From the NCBI RefSeq assembly GCF_000590555.1, contig NC_022198.1, positions 1 through 64,000 on the forward strand: a stretch of DNA of 64,000 nucleotides, in the 5' to 3' direction. The notes beneath the pieces were generated by a model, which did not search any database, was not told where the DNA came from, and saw only the letters and a list, made by a program, of their open reading frames with translations. Source of the stretch: Corynebacterium argentoratense DSM 44202. Its GTDB lineage: Bacteria > Actinomycetota > Actinomycetes > Mycobacteriales > Mycobacteriaceae. Below are positions 28,870 through 37,234 of the stretch, one piece after another; the first letter of the stretch is position 1, and each line of letters starts with the position of its first letter. Position numbers and translations under genes: made by a program.

Positions 28870-30230
28870 CAGCCCACCTCCCGACAATTCTTACCCGGGC
28901 TATTCAAATCACCCGAGCCTGACGCCGCGGAATCACGCTTGACACACACCGGCAACGCCTCAGAACCCAAACGCTGCAACTGGCCCAGCACATCGTCATA
29001 ACCAGACTCCGGCAAACCCTCAATGCTCGAACGCACCGACTCTGGCAAAGCATTAACCGTAAACGGAACACAAGCGCGGGAATCCTCTTCCAGACTCACC
29101 ACAGACACCCGCTTCTGCTCCGACAAACACGCCTTCTGGAAAGGCTTATGCAAATCGATACCAACAACAGAGGATTTAAACCCCTGCTCAACGATCACGC
29201 GGTCGCCATCAACCGACACAAAAAAGTTGTTCTTCGACGCGTGATTCACCCACCCCGCGGCCACCACCAAAGCAATAACCACCAACAAAGAAACAATCAA
29301 CGGCCACACACGCAGCCGCTTAAAAAAACCAGTCTTAGCCCGACCAGAAGGCTGCTCAGCAGGCTCAATAGTACGAATCAACGCCGCACGACCAGCAGCA
29401 GTATCCGGACGCGGATCCTCCACACCAGCATTCAATGCACCCGCAACCACCGGATCCACCGGCAACGCAGCAGCCTCAACGCCCCCCGCGGCGTCATCAC
29501 TATCAAGCCCAACAACATCGGCAACAACAACCGTCACATTGTCCGGACCACCAGAACGCAACGCCAAATCAATCAACTTACGAGCAGCCTGAGCAGGGTC
29601 CCCCACACCCAAAGCCTCCTCGATCGTCGAAAAACTCACCGGATCCGACAAACCATCACTACACAACAACACCCGATCCCCCGAGCGAGCCTCCGACGAC
29701 CACACCGTCGGCTCCACCGGACGACCAGTACAAGCCTTCAAAATCAGGGAACGCTGCGGATGCGTCGACACATCCTCCGGATCCAACTCGCCCTTGTCGA
29801 CCAGCGACTGCACAAAGGTGTCATCCACAGTGACCTGCTGCAACACACCATCACGCAGCACATAACCACGCGAATCCCCCACATGGCACCAATGCAACTG
29901 CACCCCATCAAAAGACACAGCCGTCAGCGTCGTGCCCATGCCCTCTGTCTCCGGACGCACACGAACCTCCTCCGCAATGGCCTGATTACCAGCAGCAGCA
30001 GTATCGGCCAACAACTCCGGCGACACCACCCCAGCATCGCCAGCCACCACCGACGCATCCAGATCGCGGAACTCAGTCACCATCAACTGGCTCGCAACCT
30101 CCCCCGCTGCATGGCCACCCATACCATCAGCCAACACCAACAAACGAGGGCTCGCATACGCAGAGTCCTCATTATTCTGGCGAACCAACCCGCGATCGCT
30201 CGCGGCCGTGAAATTAAGCGCGAGTTTCAA
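28869..30230 (-). CDS. pstP: PP2C-type Ser/Thr phosphatase PstP
   Basis: PstP dephosphorylates PknA/PknB and their substrates using two Mn ions. The 453-residue product has the PP2C metal-site motifs NNEDSAY, LADGMGGHAAGE, LCSDGLSD and GPDNVTVVVAD in the first 235 residues, a membrane helix (PLIVSLLVVIALVVAAGWV) and an extracellular C-terminal domain. It ends one base into rodA and follows fhaB by one base. Confidence 0.96.
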   Translation of the reverse strand: MKLALNFTAASDRGLVRQNNEDSAYASPRLLVLADGMGGHAAGEVASQLMVTEFRDLDASVVAGDAGVVSPELLADTAAAGNQAIAEEVRVRPETEGMGTTLTAVSFDGVQLHWCHVGDSRGYVLRDGVLQQVTVDDTFVQSLVDKGELDPEDVSTHPQRSLILKACTGRPVEPTVWSSEARSGDRVLLCSDGLSDPVSFSTIEEALGVGDPAQAARKLIDLALRSGGPDNVTVVVADVVGLDSDDAAGGVEAAALPVDPVVAGALNAGVEDPRPDTAAGRAALIRTIEPAEQPSGRAKTGFFKRLRVWPLIVSLLVVIALVVAAGWVNHASKNNFFVSVDGDRVIVEQGFKSSVVGIDLHKPFQKACLSEQKRVSVVSLEEDSRACVPFTVNALPESVRSSIEGLPESGYDDVLGQLQRLGSEALPVCVKRDSAASGSGDLNSPGKNCREVG

Positions 30231-30231
30231 C

Positions 30232-30729
30232 TCAAACCATCCTCAACGCCGTCTGGCCCACAGTAATAACATCCGACACACGCTCCGGCTGCTCCACACG
30301 CCACTGGCCAACAAAAGTGCCATTACGAGAATTCAAATCCTCAACAAACCAATCCCTCGAACCCGGACGACGGAACAACCGAGCATGACGAGACGAAGCA
30401 AAATCATCCGAAATCACAATGTCGCACTCCGGATGCCGACCAATAACCACCTGATCAAAACCAGACAAGTCATACGCCGGGCCACCAATAACCTCCAGCA
30501 CATCAGCGCCAGAAGAACCCGGAACCGACGGCGAAGCCGCCGTGGCAGCATCCTGCACACCACCAGCAGACGGAGACGGAAGCGCAGACGCCGACCCCCG
30601 CGCCGTCATCACTGGAGCCGCAGGCGCCCCACCCACACCCGACAGATCACGGCGCAACTCACGCAACACCGCAAAAACAAACACCCACAAAACAACCAGC
30701 AGGCCGATGCGAAATGCGAGCTCCATCAA
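30232..30729 (-). CDS. fhaB: FHA-domain protein FhaB (FipA-type)
   Basis: The 165-residue product has an N-terminal membrane helix (LAFRIGLLVVLWVFVFAVL), a short linker and an FHA domain with VIGRHPECDIVIS, SSRHARLF and NSRNGTFV, the phospho-threonine-binding residues. FhaB-type proteins link PknA/B signalling to division. Start could be ATG 30729 or the adjacent ATG 30726. Confidence 0.95.
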   Translation of the reverse strand: MMELAFRIGLLVVLWVFVFAVLRELRRDLSGVGGAPAAPVMTARGSASALPSPSAGGVQDAATAASPSVPGSSGADVLEVIGGPAYDLSGFDQVVIGRHPECDIVISDDFASSRHARLFRRPGSRDWFVEDLNSRNGTFVGQWRVEQPERVSDVITVGQTALRMV

Positions 30730-30749
30730 AAACTCCCTCGTGGACGCAC

Positions 30750-31415
30750 TCAGCGCCCCGTAATCCGAACCTCTAGCTGAGAATGCCCAACAGTAATAAC
30801 GTCGCCATCACCCAACAACCAATTATCAATCTTCATATCATTAACAGTCGTGCCATTCGTCGACTGCAAATCAACCAACACAGCATCACGGCCGTCCCAC
30901 GTCACCTCAGCATGCTGACGTGACACACCAGTATCCGGAAGACGGAAATCAGCCTGCTGACCACGGCCAATAATGTTCGAACCCTCATGCACCGCATACG
31001 TGCGGCTCGAACCATCCTGCAACAACAACGTCACAGTCTGAGGCTGAGCCTCCGAAGAAGAACTCGTCTTCAACTGGCCAGAACGCAACGAAGAATCCTC
31101 AACCAAATCCACACGAATCGGGCCCGGAACAGACCAGCCATTGTTACGGCACAAACGCGTCATACGATCCGCGAAATCCGCGGCCGCCTCATCCGGAATG
31201 CCACAAATATCCTTAGAAGACAAGGACACGCGGAACACATTCGGCACCTCAACCGTGCCCTCGTACGTCTTCGTGACGTTGTCCTCCGCCTCTTGGCGCA
31301 GAGCCTCCTCGATCTCAGCGGGAACAACCTTTCCACCAAAAACGAAGGCGAAACTGTTGTCAAGGCCACGCTGCAAAGAACTATCAAGCTTGGCCATCTT
31401 GCCCAGCAACGACAT
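30750..31415 (-). CDS. fhaA: FHA-domain protein FhaA (DUF3662 + FHA)
   Basis: The 221-residue product has an N-terminal DUF3662 domain (LQRGLDNSFAFVFGGKVVP) and a C-terminal FHA domain (IIGRGQQADFRLPD, SRQHAEV, STNGTTVND). FhaA interacts with the MurJ-type flippase system in mycobacteria. It is the first gene of the operon and has a strong CAGGAGG RBS before ATG 31415. Its linker is much shorter than in mycobacterial FhaA, as is usual in corynebacteria. Confidence 0.95.
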   Translation of the reverse strand: MSLLGKMAKLDSSLQRGLDNSFAFVFGGKVVPAEIEEALRQEAEDNVTKTYEGTVEVPNVFRVSLSSKDICGIPDEAAADFADRMTRLCRNNGWSVPGPIRVDLVEDSSLRSGQLKTSSSSEAQPQTVTLLLQDGSSRTYAVHEGSNIIGRGQQADFRLPDTGVSRQHAEVTWDGRDAVLVDLQSTNGTTVNDMKIDNWLLGDGDVITVGHSQLEVRITGR

Positions 31416-31659
31416 CCTCGAGCCTCCTGTAGTGCGTCAATAAGTCACGCGCCAGTAGGTCCGGCGGCTTACAGCTATCAAACTGGTTATAAAACTGCAT
31501 ATAACCCGGCAATCTGGCATATACAACACCATAATCGCTTGTTAATGTTGCCAGTATAGTCACATCAATTAGTGTTTGGGCAGCGTGCGGGCCAGATTTG
31601 TATAAACACAGCTGCGGGTTTATTATTTTGGGAGTCGCTCCACGCGGCCATCTACACTC

Positions 31660-31742
31660 GGGCGAGTGGCGGAATGGCAGACGCGCTGGCTTCAGGTGCC
31701 AGTGTCCTTCGGGACGTGGGGGTTCAAGTCCCCCTTCGCCCA
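31660..31742 (+). tRNA. tRNA-Leu (CAG)
   Basis: The acceptor arms GGGCGAG and TTCGCCC pair with one G-U. The anticodon stem CTGGC/GCCAG holds loop TTCAGGT with anticodon CAG, and a long variable arm (TGTCCTTCGGGACG) marks it as a class II tRNA. No CCA is encoded. Confidence 0.95.
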
Positions 31743-31752
31743 CAAAACCCGA

Positions 31753-31784
31753 ACGGGCCCAGCTTAACTGCAGGGCCCGTTTTT
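31753..31784 (+). terminator. Terminator after tRNA-Leu
   Basis: The arms ACGGGCCC and GGGCCCGT are followed by TTTT, 11 bases after the tRNA. Between here and 31912 I see no gene; one TGACGCCGCG decamer (complement) lies near 31835. Confidence 0.85.
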
Positions 31785-31912
31785 CGTGCGGCGGCCTACC
31801 TGGGCCTGTGCACGTTTTTCGGCAGGGAGCAACGCGGCGTCATCCATGTACGCCAGTGTAAAGGCGCGCGTAGGCGTGGCGGCCGGGCCGGTGGGACGCT
31901 AGCCTAGTTGTC

Positions 31913-32485
31913 ATGCAGCCCGGAAACCCCAGCCAGCCGTTGATCATCCCTATCAACGGACACACCCCAAAAATCCACCCCACCGCGTGGATCGCCCCCA
32001 ATGCAACCATCATCGGAGATGTAGAAATCGGCCCCGATTCCAGCGTCTTCTACGGATGCGTGTTGCGCGGCGACATCGGCCCGATCAGAATCGGCGCCCG
32101 CACGAACATTCAGGACAATTCCACCATGCACGTCGATGCAGACGCCCCCTGCATTCTGGGAGATGACGTGACCGTTGGGCATATGGCATTACTGCACGGC
32201 ACCACGGTGGGTAACGGCACTCTGGTGGGCATGAAGGCCACGTTGCTCTCCCACAGTGTTGTGGGCGAAGGTGCCCTTGTGGCGGCGGGTGCAGTCGTGC
32301 TCGAGCATGGTGAAGTTCCCGACCGTACTCTTGCCGCTGGGGTGCCGGCGAAGGTCTGCAGGGAACTCAGCGCCGAGGAATCCCAGGCGTTCATCCCCCA
32401 CGCAGGCCGCTACGTGGAGACCGCACGCATGCATGCCCAACAGTTGGCCGACATGGCGTCGGGCGTTCAGGAGGTAGAACATTGA
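31913..32485 (+). CDS. Gamma-carbonic-anhydrase-like hexapeptide-repeat protein
   Basis: The 190-residue product is a left-handed beta helix with repeated hexapeptides (AWIAPNATIIGDVEIG, VLRGDIGPIRIGARTNIQD). It keeps His residues of the gamma-CA metal site (STMHVDAD, VGHMALLHG). Such proteins include carbonic anhydrases and acetyltransferase-like relatives; activity cannot be decided from sequence. Its last codons overlap the following gene by 4 bases, so the two form an operon. Confidence 0.88.
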   Translation: MQPGNPSQPLIIPINGHTPKIHPTAWIAPNATIIGDVEIGPDSSVFYGCVLRGDIGPIRIGARTNIQDNSTMHVDADAPCILGDDVTVGHMALLHGTTVGNGTLVGMKATLLSHSVVGEGALVAAGAVVLEHGEVPDRTLAAGVPAKVCRELSAEESQAFIPHAGRYVETARMHAQQLADMASGVQEVEH

Positions 32486-33513
32486 GCATCATCGCCGACG
32501 GGCGTGTCACCCTGCGCCCCATGGAGGCCTCGGATGTGGCGTTGCGGCAGCGCGCCATGGACAGCAATAATGATCTGCGAGATCGCTCTTTTAGTGAGGA
32601 GGAGGTCGCAGGGTTTACCTCCTTCGTTCCTCAAAGGGGAGATTATGGTGTCGTGGCGTTGTCGGGTGATGACGTCGCGGGGGTTGCGTGGGTCACGTTC
32701 GGTCTCGCGCACGGGCGCTCGGCATCTGCCCAGCGTATGCCCGACTTAGTGACCTATGTAGACGAGGCTTTTTCGGATCGTGGGATTGGCAGCGAGCTAG
32801 CAGGCGTCATAGTTCAGCATGCCCGCGAGGTAGGGCTGCCCGGTGTGCGGATTGCGATCGAGGAGACCAACCCTGCCCGCCGTTACTATGCGCGCAAGGG
32901 TTTCGAGTCCACCGAGGCAGAAACAATGGTGCTCTACGTCCGCGCCCCAATTTCTCGGGTGGCTGTGTACTGCGGCAGTGCACGCGGCGCCCGCGGCGAC
33001 TACTGGGACATGGCGGAAACACTGGGCCAGCAGTTGGCTGATCGTGGCATCGAGCTGGTGTACGGCGGCGGCGGGGTTGGCCTGATGGGGGCCGTCGGTA
33101 CCGCCGTCGTCGATGCCGGGGGAGTCGCCTACGGTGTGATGCCCCGCGAGCTCGTCGACCGAGAGATGGCACACCCCCGGCTGACTCGCCTCGAAGTGGT
33201 GGAATCCATGGCGGAACGCAAAACCCGCATGGAGGAGCTAGCGGACGCGTTCATCGCATTGCCCGGCGGCGTGGGCACCTTGGAGGAATTCTTCCAGGCC
33301 TTCACCGGCCAAACGCTGGGCCAACACCAGAAACCATTGGCGCTGATCAATGCCTCCGGTTTCTACCAGCCGCTGGTTGATGCGCTGCAACGCATGGTCG
33401 ACGAGGGCTTCATCCAGCAAAAATACTTGGATAGCTTGATCGTGGAATCAACTATTGACGCCGTGTTCGAACGCCTGGAAGCATGGCGCGCGCCGGGCAC
33501 CAAGTGGGACTAG
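32482..33513 (+). CDS. GNAT acetyltransferase - LOG-family nucleotide phosphoribohydrolase fusion
   Basis: The 343-residue product joins two domains. Residues about 1-152 are a GNAT acetyltransferase (TLRPMEASDV, acetyl-CoA loop DRGIGSELAG, NPARRYYARKGF). Residues about 155-343 are a LOG-family protein (VAVYCGSARGARGDYWDMA, YGGGGVGLMGA, RKTRMEELA, PGGVGTLEEFF), which hydrolyses N-glycosidic bonds of AMP-type nucleotides such as cytokinin precursors. It starts at TTG 32482, supported by CAGGAGG at 32468-32474. The fusion is unusual to me. Confidence 0.88.
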   Translation: MSIIADGRVTLRPMEASDVALRQRAMDSNNDLRDRSFSEEEVAGFTSFVPQRGDYGVVALSGDDVAGVAWVTFGLAHGRSASAQRMPDLVTYVDEAFSDRGIGSELAGVIVQHAREVGLPGVRIAIEETNPARRYYARKGFESTEAETMVLYVRAPISRVAVYCGSARGARGDYWDMAETLGQQLADRGIELVYGGGGVGLMGAVGTAVVDAGGVAYGVMPRELVDREMAHPRLTRLEVVESMAERKTRMEELADAFIALPGGVGTLEEFFQAFTGQTLGQHQKPLALINASGFYQPLVDALQRMVDEGFIQQKYLDSLIVESTIDAVFERLEAWRAPGTKWD

Positions 33514-33520
33514 GTGGGGT

Positions 33521-34618
33521 CTAGTTGCGTGTGCGGGTGATTGCCCTGATGATCTGCGGCAACCACCCTGCGATACCCAGCACTCCGATCACGCGGATCA
33601 CCTGAGTTGCTGCAACGACAGCCCCGGACTGTGCCTCGTCCGAGAGCGCCAGCACGGTCTCTAACCCGCCGGGGGAGGTTGCGAGATACGCATCGAGGAA
33701 GCTGATCGATAACCACTGCGACAGCACCCAGGCGGTGGCCGCACAGCCCGCCATCAGCACCGTGATGAACAAAAAAATCGCTGGAAGAAGCCGGGTGATG
33801 CGGCGCAACGCCTGCATGTTGAGCCCGCCGCCAGCCATCCAACCGATACTCATAAAAGCGAGGATGCGGATGGGCTGGGGGATAGTCACACTGAAGGTTG
33901 CTGTGTCACCAACGTTGAGGGCAGTTACAGTCCACGCGATAGCCACTGTGAGGAACATCGGACCAAGGATGGCGGGAGCCGGCAAACGTAAGAGCTTGCC
34001 CAAGGGCTCACCGACTAAGAGAACAACGGCCAGAACCACCAGCCCAGCGACAGTGGGTGCGGGGTGAGTACGCCCCGCGACGTCATGAGTCAATCCCATC
34101 AGAGGTGCCAACAGTGGTAGCGAAATCGAGACCGTGAGCAGCCGAAGATACTGGGTGAGCAGCACAAAGTTGACGTCCGCGCCCAGTTCCTTCGCCAGCG
34201 GTGGCATGAGGGATGCGCCACCGGCAAGCATCGACAAAATGCCGGATTCCTGGCTGATCTCCGGTTGTGTACGGTGCAAAGCCAAGCCACCGACCACGCC
34301 GATCGACAAAGTCACCACCGTCGCGAAAATCCCGGGGAGGATGAATTGCAGCAGGTCACCGGGTGCGGATTCTACGATCGGTTGGGCCGCGATGACAGCG
34401 ATGATGCTGCGGACAAAGGTGAAATAGTGGCGGTTTTGCTCGATCTCGCGGTGGGTGACGGCCGCGACCAATGCGGAGGCGATGATCGCCGCCAGAATCC
34501 ACGCGGCAGGAACGTGGAGGCGCTGCAACACCAGGCCAAACAGCACCGACAGGGCCAGGATCACGCCCCACATCCCAGCACTACGCATGAGGCGTGCCGG
34601 GTGCAGATCGTCGGTCAT
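33521..34618 (-). CDS. AbrB-family membrane protein
   Basis: The 365-residue product has about ten membrane segments in two halves, each with a Gly-rich loop (SMLAGGASLMPPLAKELGAD and TSPGGLETVLALSDEAQ). This is the pattern of the AbrB/aidB-regulator family of putative transporters (COG3180). Substrate is unknown. It is convergent with the GNAT-LOG gene and faces rclA across a regulatory region. Confidence 0.85.
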   Translation of the reverse strand: MTDDLHPARLMRSAGMWGVILALSVLFGLVLQRLHVPAAWILAAIIASALVAAVTHREIEQNRHYFTFVRSIIAVIAAQPIVESAPGDLLQFILPGIFATVVTLSIGVVGGLALHRTQPEISQESGILSMLAGGASLMPPLAKELGADVNFVLLTQYLRLLTVSISLPLLAPLMGLTHDVAGRTHPAPTVAGLVVLAVVLLVGEPLGKLLRLPAPAILGPMFLTVAIAWTVTALNVGDTATFSVTIPQPIRILAFMSIGWMAGGGLNMQALRRITRLLPAIFLFITVLMAGCAATAWVLSQWLSISFLDAYLATSPGGLETVLALSDEAQSGAVVAATQVIRVIGVLGIAGWLPQIIRAITRTRN

Positions 34619-34700
34619 ATCGCGGGGCTCCTGGTGTTGTCTGTGTGGGATTGAAGATCCATGGACAATGAGTCCATTGTTACAGGAATAAGCGTTGGGG

Positions 34701-34772
34701 GCTCACTTTCATCAGTGAGGACGTCACTTGTATCAGTGAGAAGCTCAGTTGTATCAGTGAGCCATCAGTGAG
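34701..34772. repeat. 21-bp tandem repeats, likely operator array
   Basis: ATCAGTGAG occurs at 34711, 34732, 34753 and 34764: spacings of 21, 21 and 11 bases, two turns and one turn of the helix. The full 21-bp unit is itself an inverted repeat, for example TCACT-N6-AGTGA at 34724-34739. It lies between the divergent AbrB-type and rclA-like genes. The rest of 34619-34931 has no gene. Confidence 0.7.
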
Positions 34773-34876
34773 GGCCGAAATTCATACTCGGGACGATGTT
34801 TAGGGGGTTCTTGGGCCGGGCCGTGAGTGTCGGTGGGAATAACTGGGCGCGGGGAAGCGTTAGAAATTGTAGATAT

Positions 34877-34892
34877 ATCGACAAAAGTCGAT
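34877..34892. promoter_or_regulatory. Palindrome upstream of rclA-like gene
   Basis: ATCGAC-AAAA-GTCGAT is a perfect 6+6 inverted repeat 40 bases before the start codon, in an A/T-rich setting, suited to a repressor site or a small hairpin. Confidence 0.45.
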
Positions 34893-34931
34893 GGCTTCAA
34901 CACCACATATATATTAGGAGCAACAACAACT

Positions 34932-36329
34932 ATGAGCAGCACCCCAAGCAACACCGCTGAGCAAACCTACGACGTCATTGTCGTGGGTTTCGGCAAAGCC
35001 GGCAAAACCATCGCCATGAAGCGCGCTAAGGCCGGCGACCGCGTCGCACTCATCGAACGCGACCCCAACATGTACGGCGGCACCTGCATCAACATCGGTT
35101 GCGTGCCCACCAAGAAGCTCCTCACCCAGGCACACGCGCATGAACTCGTTGTCGAAGCCACTGGCGAGAGCAACCACGCGGACGCACTGAAGTCCGCCGA
35201 AGACGCACGCGACGCCTTCATCGCCAAACTCAACGCAGCGAACCTCAAGATGGCAGAAACCGCCGGCGTCACAGTCATCACTGGGCAAGCCCGCTTCACC
35301 AGCCCTAAGCAGGTGGAAGTCACCGGCGGCGATGATCGCCTCGAGCTCAGTGCCGAGACCATCATCATCAACACCGGCGCCGCCACCTTCCTGCCGCCCA
35401 TCCCCGGCATCGATGGCCCCCGCGTGCACACTTCCACCAGCATCCAGCACATCGATCGCCCCGACAACCTCGTCATTGTCGGCGGTGGCCCGATCGGCAT
35501 GGAATTCGCCACGCTGTTCAGCGCCTACGGCACCAAAGTCACCGTCCTCGACGGTGCCGAGCGCGCTTTCATCCGCAATGACGAAGACGTCGCGGAGGTC
35601 GCCGCGCAGATCATGAACGACCGCGGCGTCATCATCACCGCAAACGCACAGGTCGAAAAGCTCGAAGACACCGGGAACGGTGTGGCCGTGACCTACCGCG
35701 ACGTCACCAATGATGCGAACAAAACCATCAACGCTGACGTCGTGCTGGTTGCTGTTGGCCGCAAGCCCGCGACCGAAGGCCTCGGCCTGGAAGATTCAGG
35801 CATCGAGCTGACTGAACGCGGCGCCGTGAAGGTCGACGAGCACTGCCGCACCAACATCGACGGCGTTTACGCTGCGGGCGACGTCAACGGTGGGCCGCAG
35901 TTCACCTACATTTCCTTCGACGACCACCGCGTCATCATGCACGACCGTTGGGGCGTCGGCCCGGCACGCACCACCGAAGGCCGCATCATCCCGACCACCA
36001 CGTTCATGGAACCGCCGCTGGCGACCGTAGGCATGAGCCTCAAGGAAGCCAAAGACAGTGGCCGCGAACTGAGCGTGCGCACCAAGATGATCGCAGGCAT
36101 CCCGATTCTGCCCCGCCCGAAGATCGTCGGCCAGCCGGCAGGCATTGCGCGTCTGATCGTCGACGCTAACAGCGATGAGATCCTTGGAGCCAGCCTGCTG
36201 TGCATCGACGCCCAGGAACTCATCAACACTGTGGCTGTGGCGATGCGCGCCGGAATGACCGCCACTGAGTTTGTTGAAGGCATCTACACGCACCCCGCGA
36301 CGAGCGAAGTGTTCAACGCTCTGGGGTAA
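34932..36329 (+). CDS. rclA: RclA-like pyridine nucleotide-disulfide oxidoreductase
   Basis: RclA-type flavoenzymes reduce oxidised substrates such as hypothiocyanous acid or Cu(II) with NAD(P)H. The 465-residue product has the FAD-binding start DVIVVGFGKAGKTIAM, the redox Cys pair in YGGTCINIGCVPTKK, the NAD-binding VGGGPIGMEFATLF, and the C-terminal dimer interface ending GIYTHPATSEVFNALG as in RclA. ATG 34932 was chosen over the frame's upstream start because AGGAG lies at 34916-34920. A reactive-chlorine response role is inferred from family only. Confidence 0.88.
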   Translation: MSSTPSNTAEQTYDVIVVGFGKAGKTIAMKRAKAGDRVALIERDPNMYGGTCINIGCVPTKKLLTQAHAHELVVEATGESNHADALKSAEDARDAFIAKLNAANLKMAETAGVTVITGQARFTSPKQVEVTGGDDRLELSAETIIINTGAATFLPPIPGIDGPRVHTSTSIQHIDRPDNLVIVGGGPIGMEFATLFSAYGTKVTVLDGAERAFIRNDEDVAEVAAQIMNDRGVIITANAQVEKLEDTGNGVAVTYRDVTNDANKTINADVVLVAVGRKPATEGLGLEDSGIELTERGAVKVDEHCRTNIDGVYAAGDVNGGPQFTYISFDDHRVIMHDRWGVGPARTTEGRIIPTTTFMEPPLATVGMSLKEAKDSGRELSVRTKMIAGIPILPRPKIVGQPAGIARLIVDANSDEILGASLLCIDAQELINTVAVAMRAGMTATEFVEGIYTHPATSEVFNALG

Positions 36330-36353
36330 CGGTCCTTCAACGTCAAAGTTGCC

Positions 36354-36385
36354 GCTTCGCTATGCTCGATTTTTGATAGCGAAGC
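36354..36385. terminator. Hairpin between rclA-like and PAP2 genes
   Basis: The arms GCTTCGCTAT and ATAGCGAAGC match over 10 bases around a T-rich loop. It overlaps the last codon of the minus-strand PAP2 gene and follows rclA, so it may serve both as a bidirectional terminator. Confidence 0.6.
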
Positions 36386-37025
36386 GCGCAGCTGGCTTTG
36401 ACCGACGCCGTGCCCGCCGCAGCAATGCGCGAACACCGTAGACAGTGAGTACAGTGCCGGTACCGACAACCGCGCCGGCCAGGGTGTCGCTGAACCAATG
36501 AACACCCAAATAGAGGCGATCAACCATAGCTAGCACCACCGCAGTCACACCAAGAGTGCAGTTGATCGCATAACCCACGAAACTGATGGTGGCTTGCCGG
36601 GCACGCATGACAGCAAAGATCCACGCGGTGACAATAGCAGCAACGCCTACGACGTGACCCGAGGGCATCGAGCCGTTCGTTTCGACTACAAGTTGTGTGG
36701 CTAGCGGTGGGCGCTCCCTGCCAAACAATGCCTTCAGCAGTGGGCTGAGGAGTTGTGCCGTGCTTACAGCAATCACCAGCCACGCGGCCTCGGTCCACCG
36801 CGGTTCGGTAGAAGCAATTCCCGCTGCGTTTTCCATGTTTGTTGTGCGTGTCTGGTCTGCGGTGTGGGTTATGCGGCGGGAGTGGATGTAGGCCATGACG
36901 AACCCACTGAACAGGGCAGCCAGCCACACATTGCGGGGCTGTAACAGGTGGTGAAGGGCAGTGAAGATGGTGGTGGCGTGGTCGTTGCGGTGGTGTACGA
37001 ACCACTCGTAGATAGCGGTGTCCAC
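36360..37025 (-). CDS. PAP2-family membrane phosphatase
   Basis: The 221-residue product has about six membrane segments and the three PAP2 motifs: KALFGRERP, PSGH and a modified third motif DRLYLGVHWFSD (usually SR-x5-H-x3-D, here DR). Such enzymes dephosphorylate lipid phosphates or polyprenyl diphosphates. The start is GTG 37025, backed by GGGAGG about 8 bases upstream. From 37026 to 37234 I see no gene. Confidence 0.85.
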   Translation of the reverse strand: MDTAIYEWFVHHRNDHATTIFTALHHLLQPRNVWLAALFSGFVMAYIHSRRITHTADQTRTTNMENAAGIASTEPRWTEAAWLVIAVSTAQLLSPLLKALFGRERPPLATQLVVETNGSMPSGHVVGVAAIVTAWIFAVMRARQATISFVGYAINCTLGVTAVVLAMVDRLYLGVHWFSDTLAGAVVGTGTVLTVYGVRALLRRARRRSKPAARFAIKNRA

Positions 37026-37234
37026 GCGCACCTCCCGGGGATGATTGCCGGCTAGTTGAAGCCGTGCCGCTTGTCGCTTTGACGTCCACCCTACCCGCGT
37101 ACTCCATGCGTTCACCTTTGGCAGCGTGCACGAATTTCGACACGGAGCTCCTCCCCAAGACGCCGACCTGGGAAAACAATGACGCCGCGTTGCTCCCTGC
37201 CGAAATTTGTGCACACCCCGGCACCCGGCAAAAA

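Noticed and set aside
32797..33174. Minus-strand frames opposite the GNAT-LOG gene
   Set aside because: They are His/Arg/Pro-rich shadows of a gene with clear domains in the plus strand.
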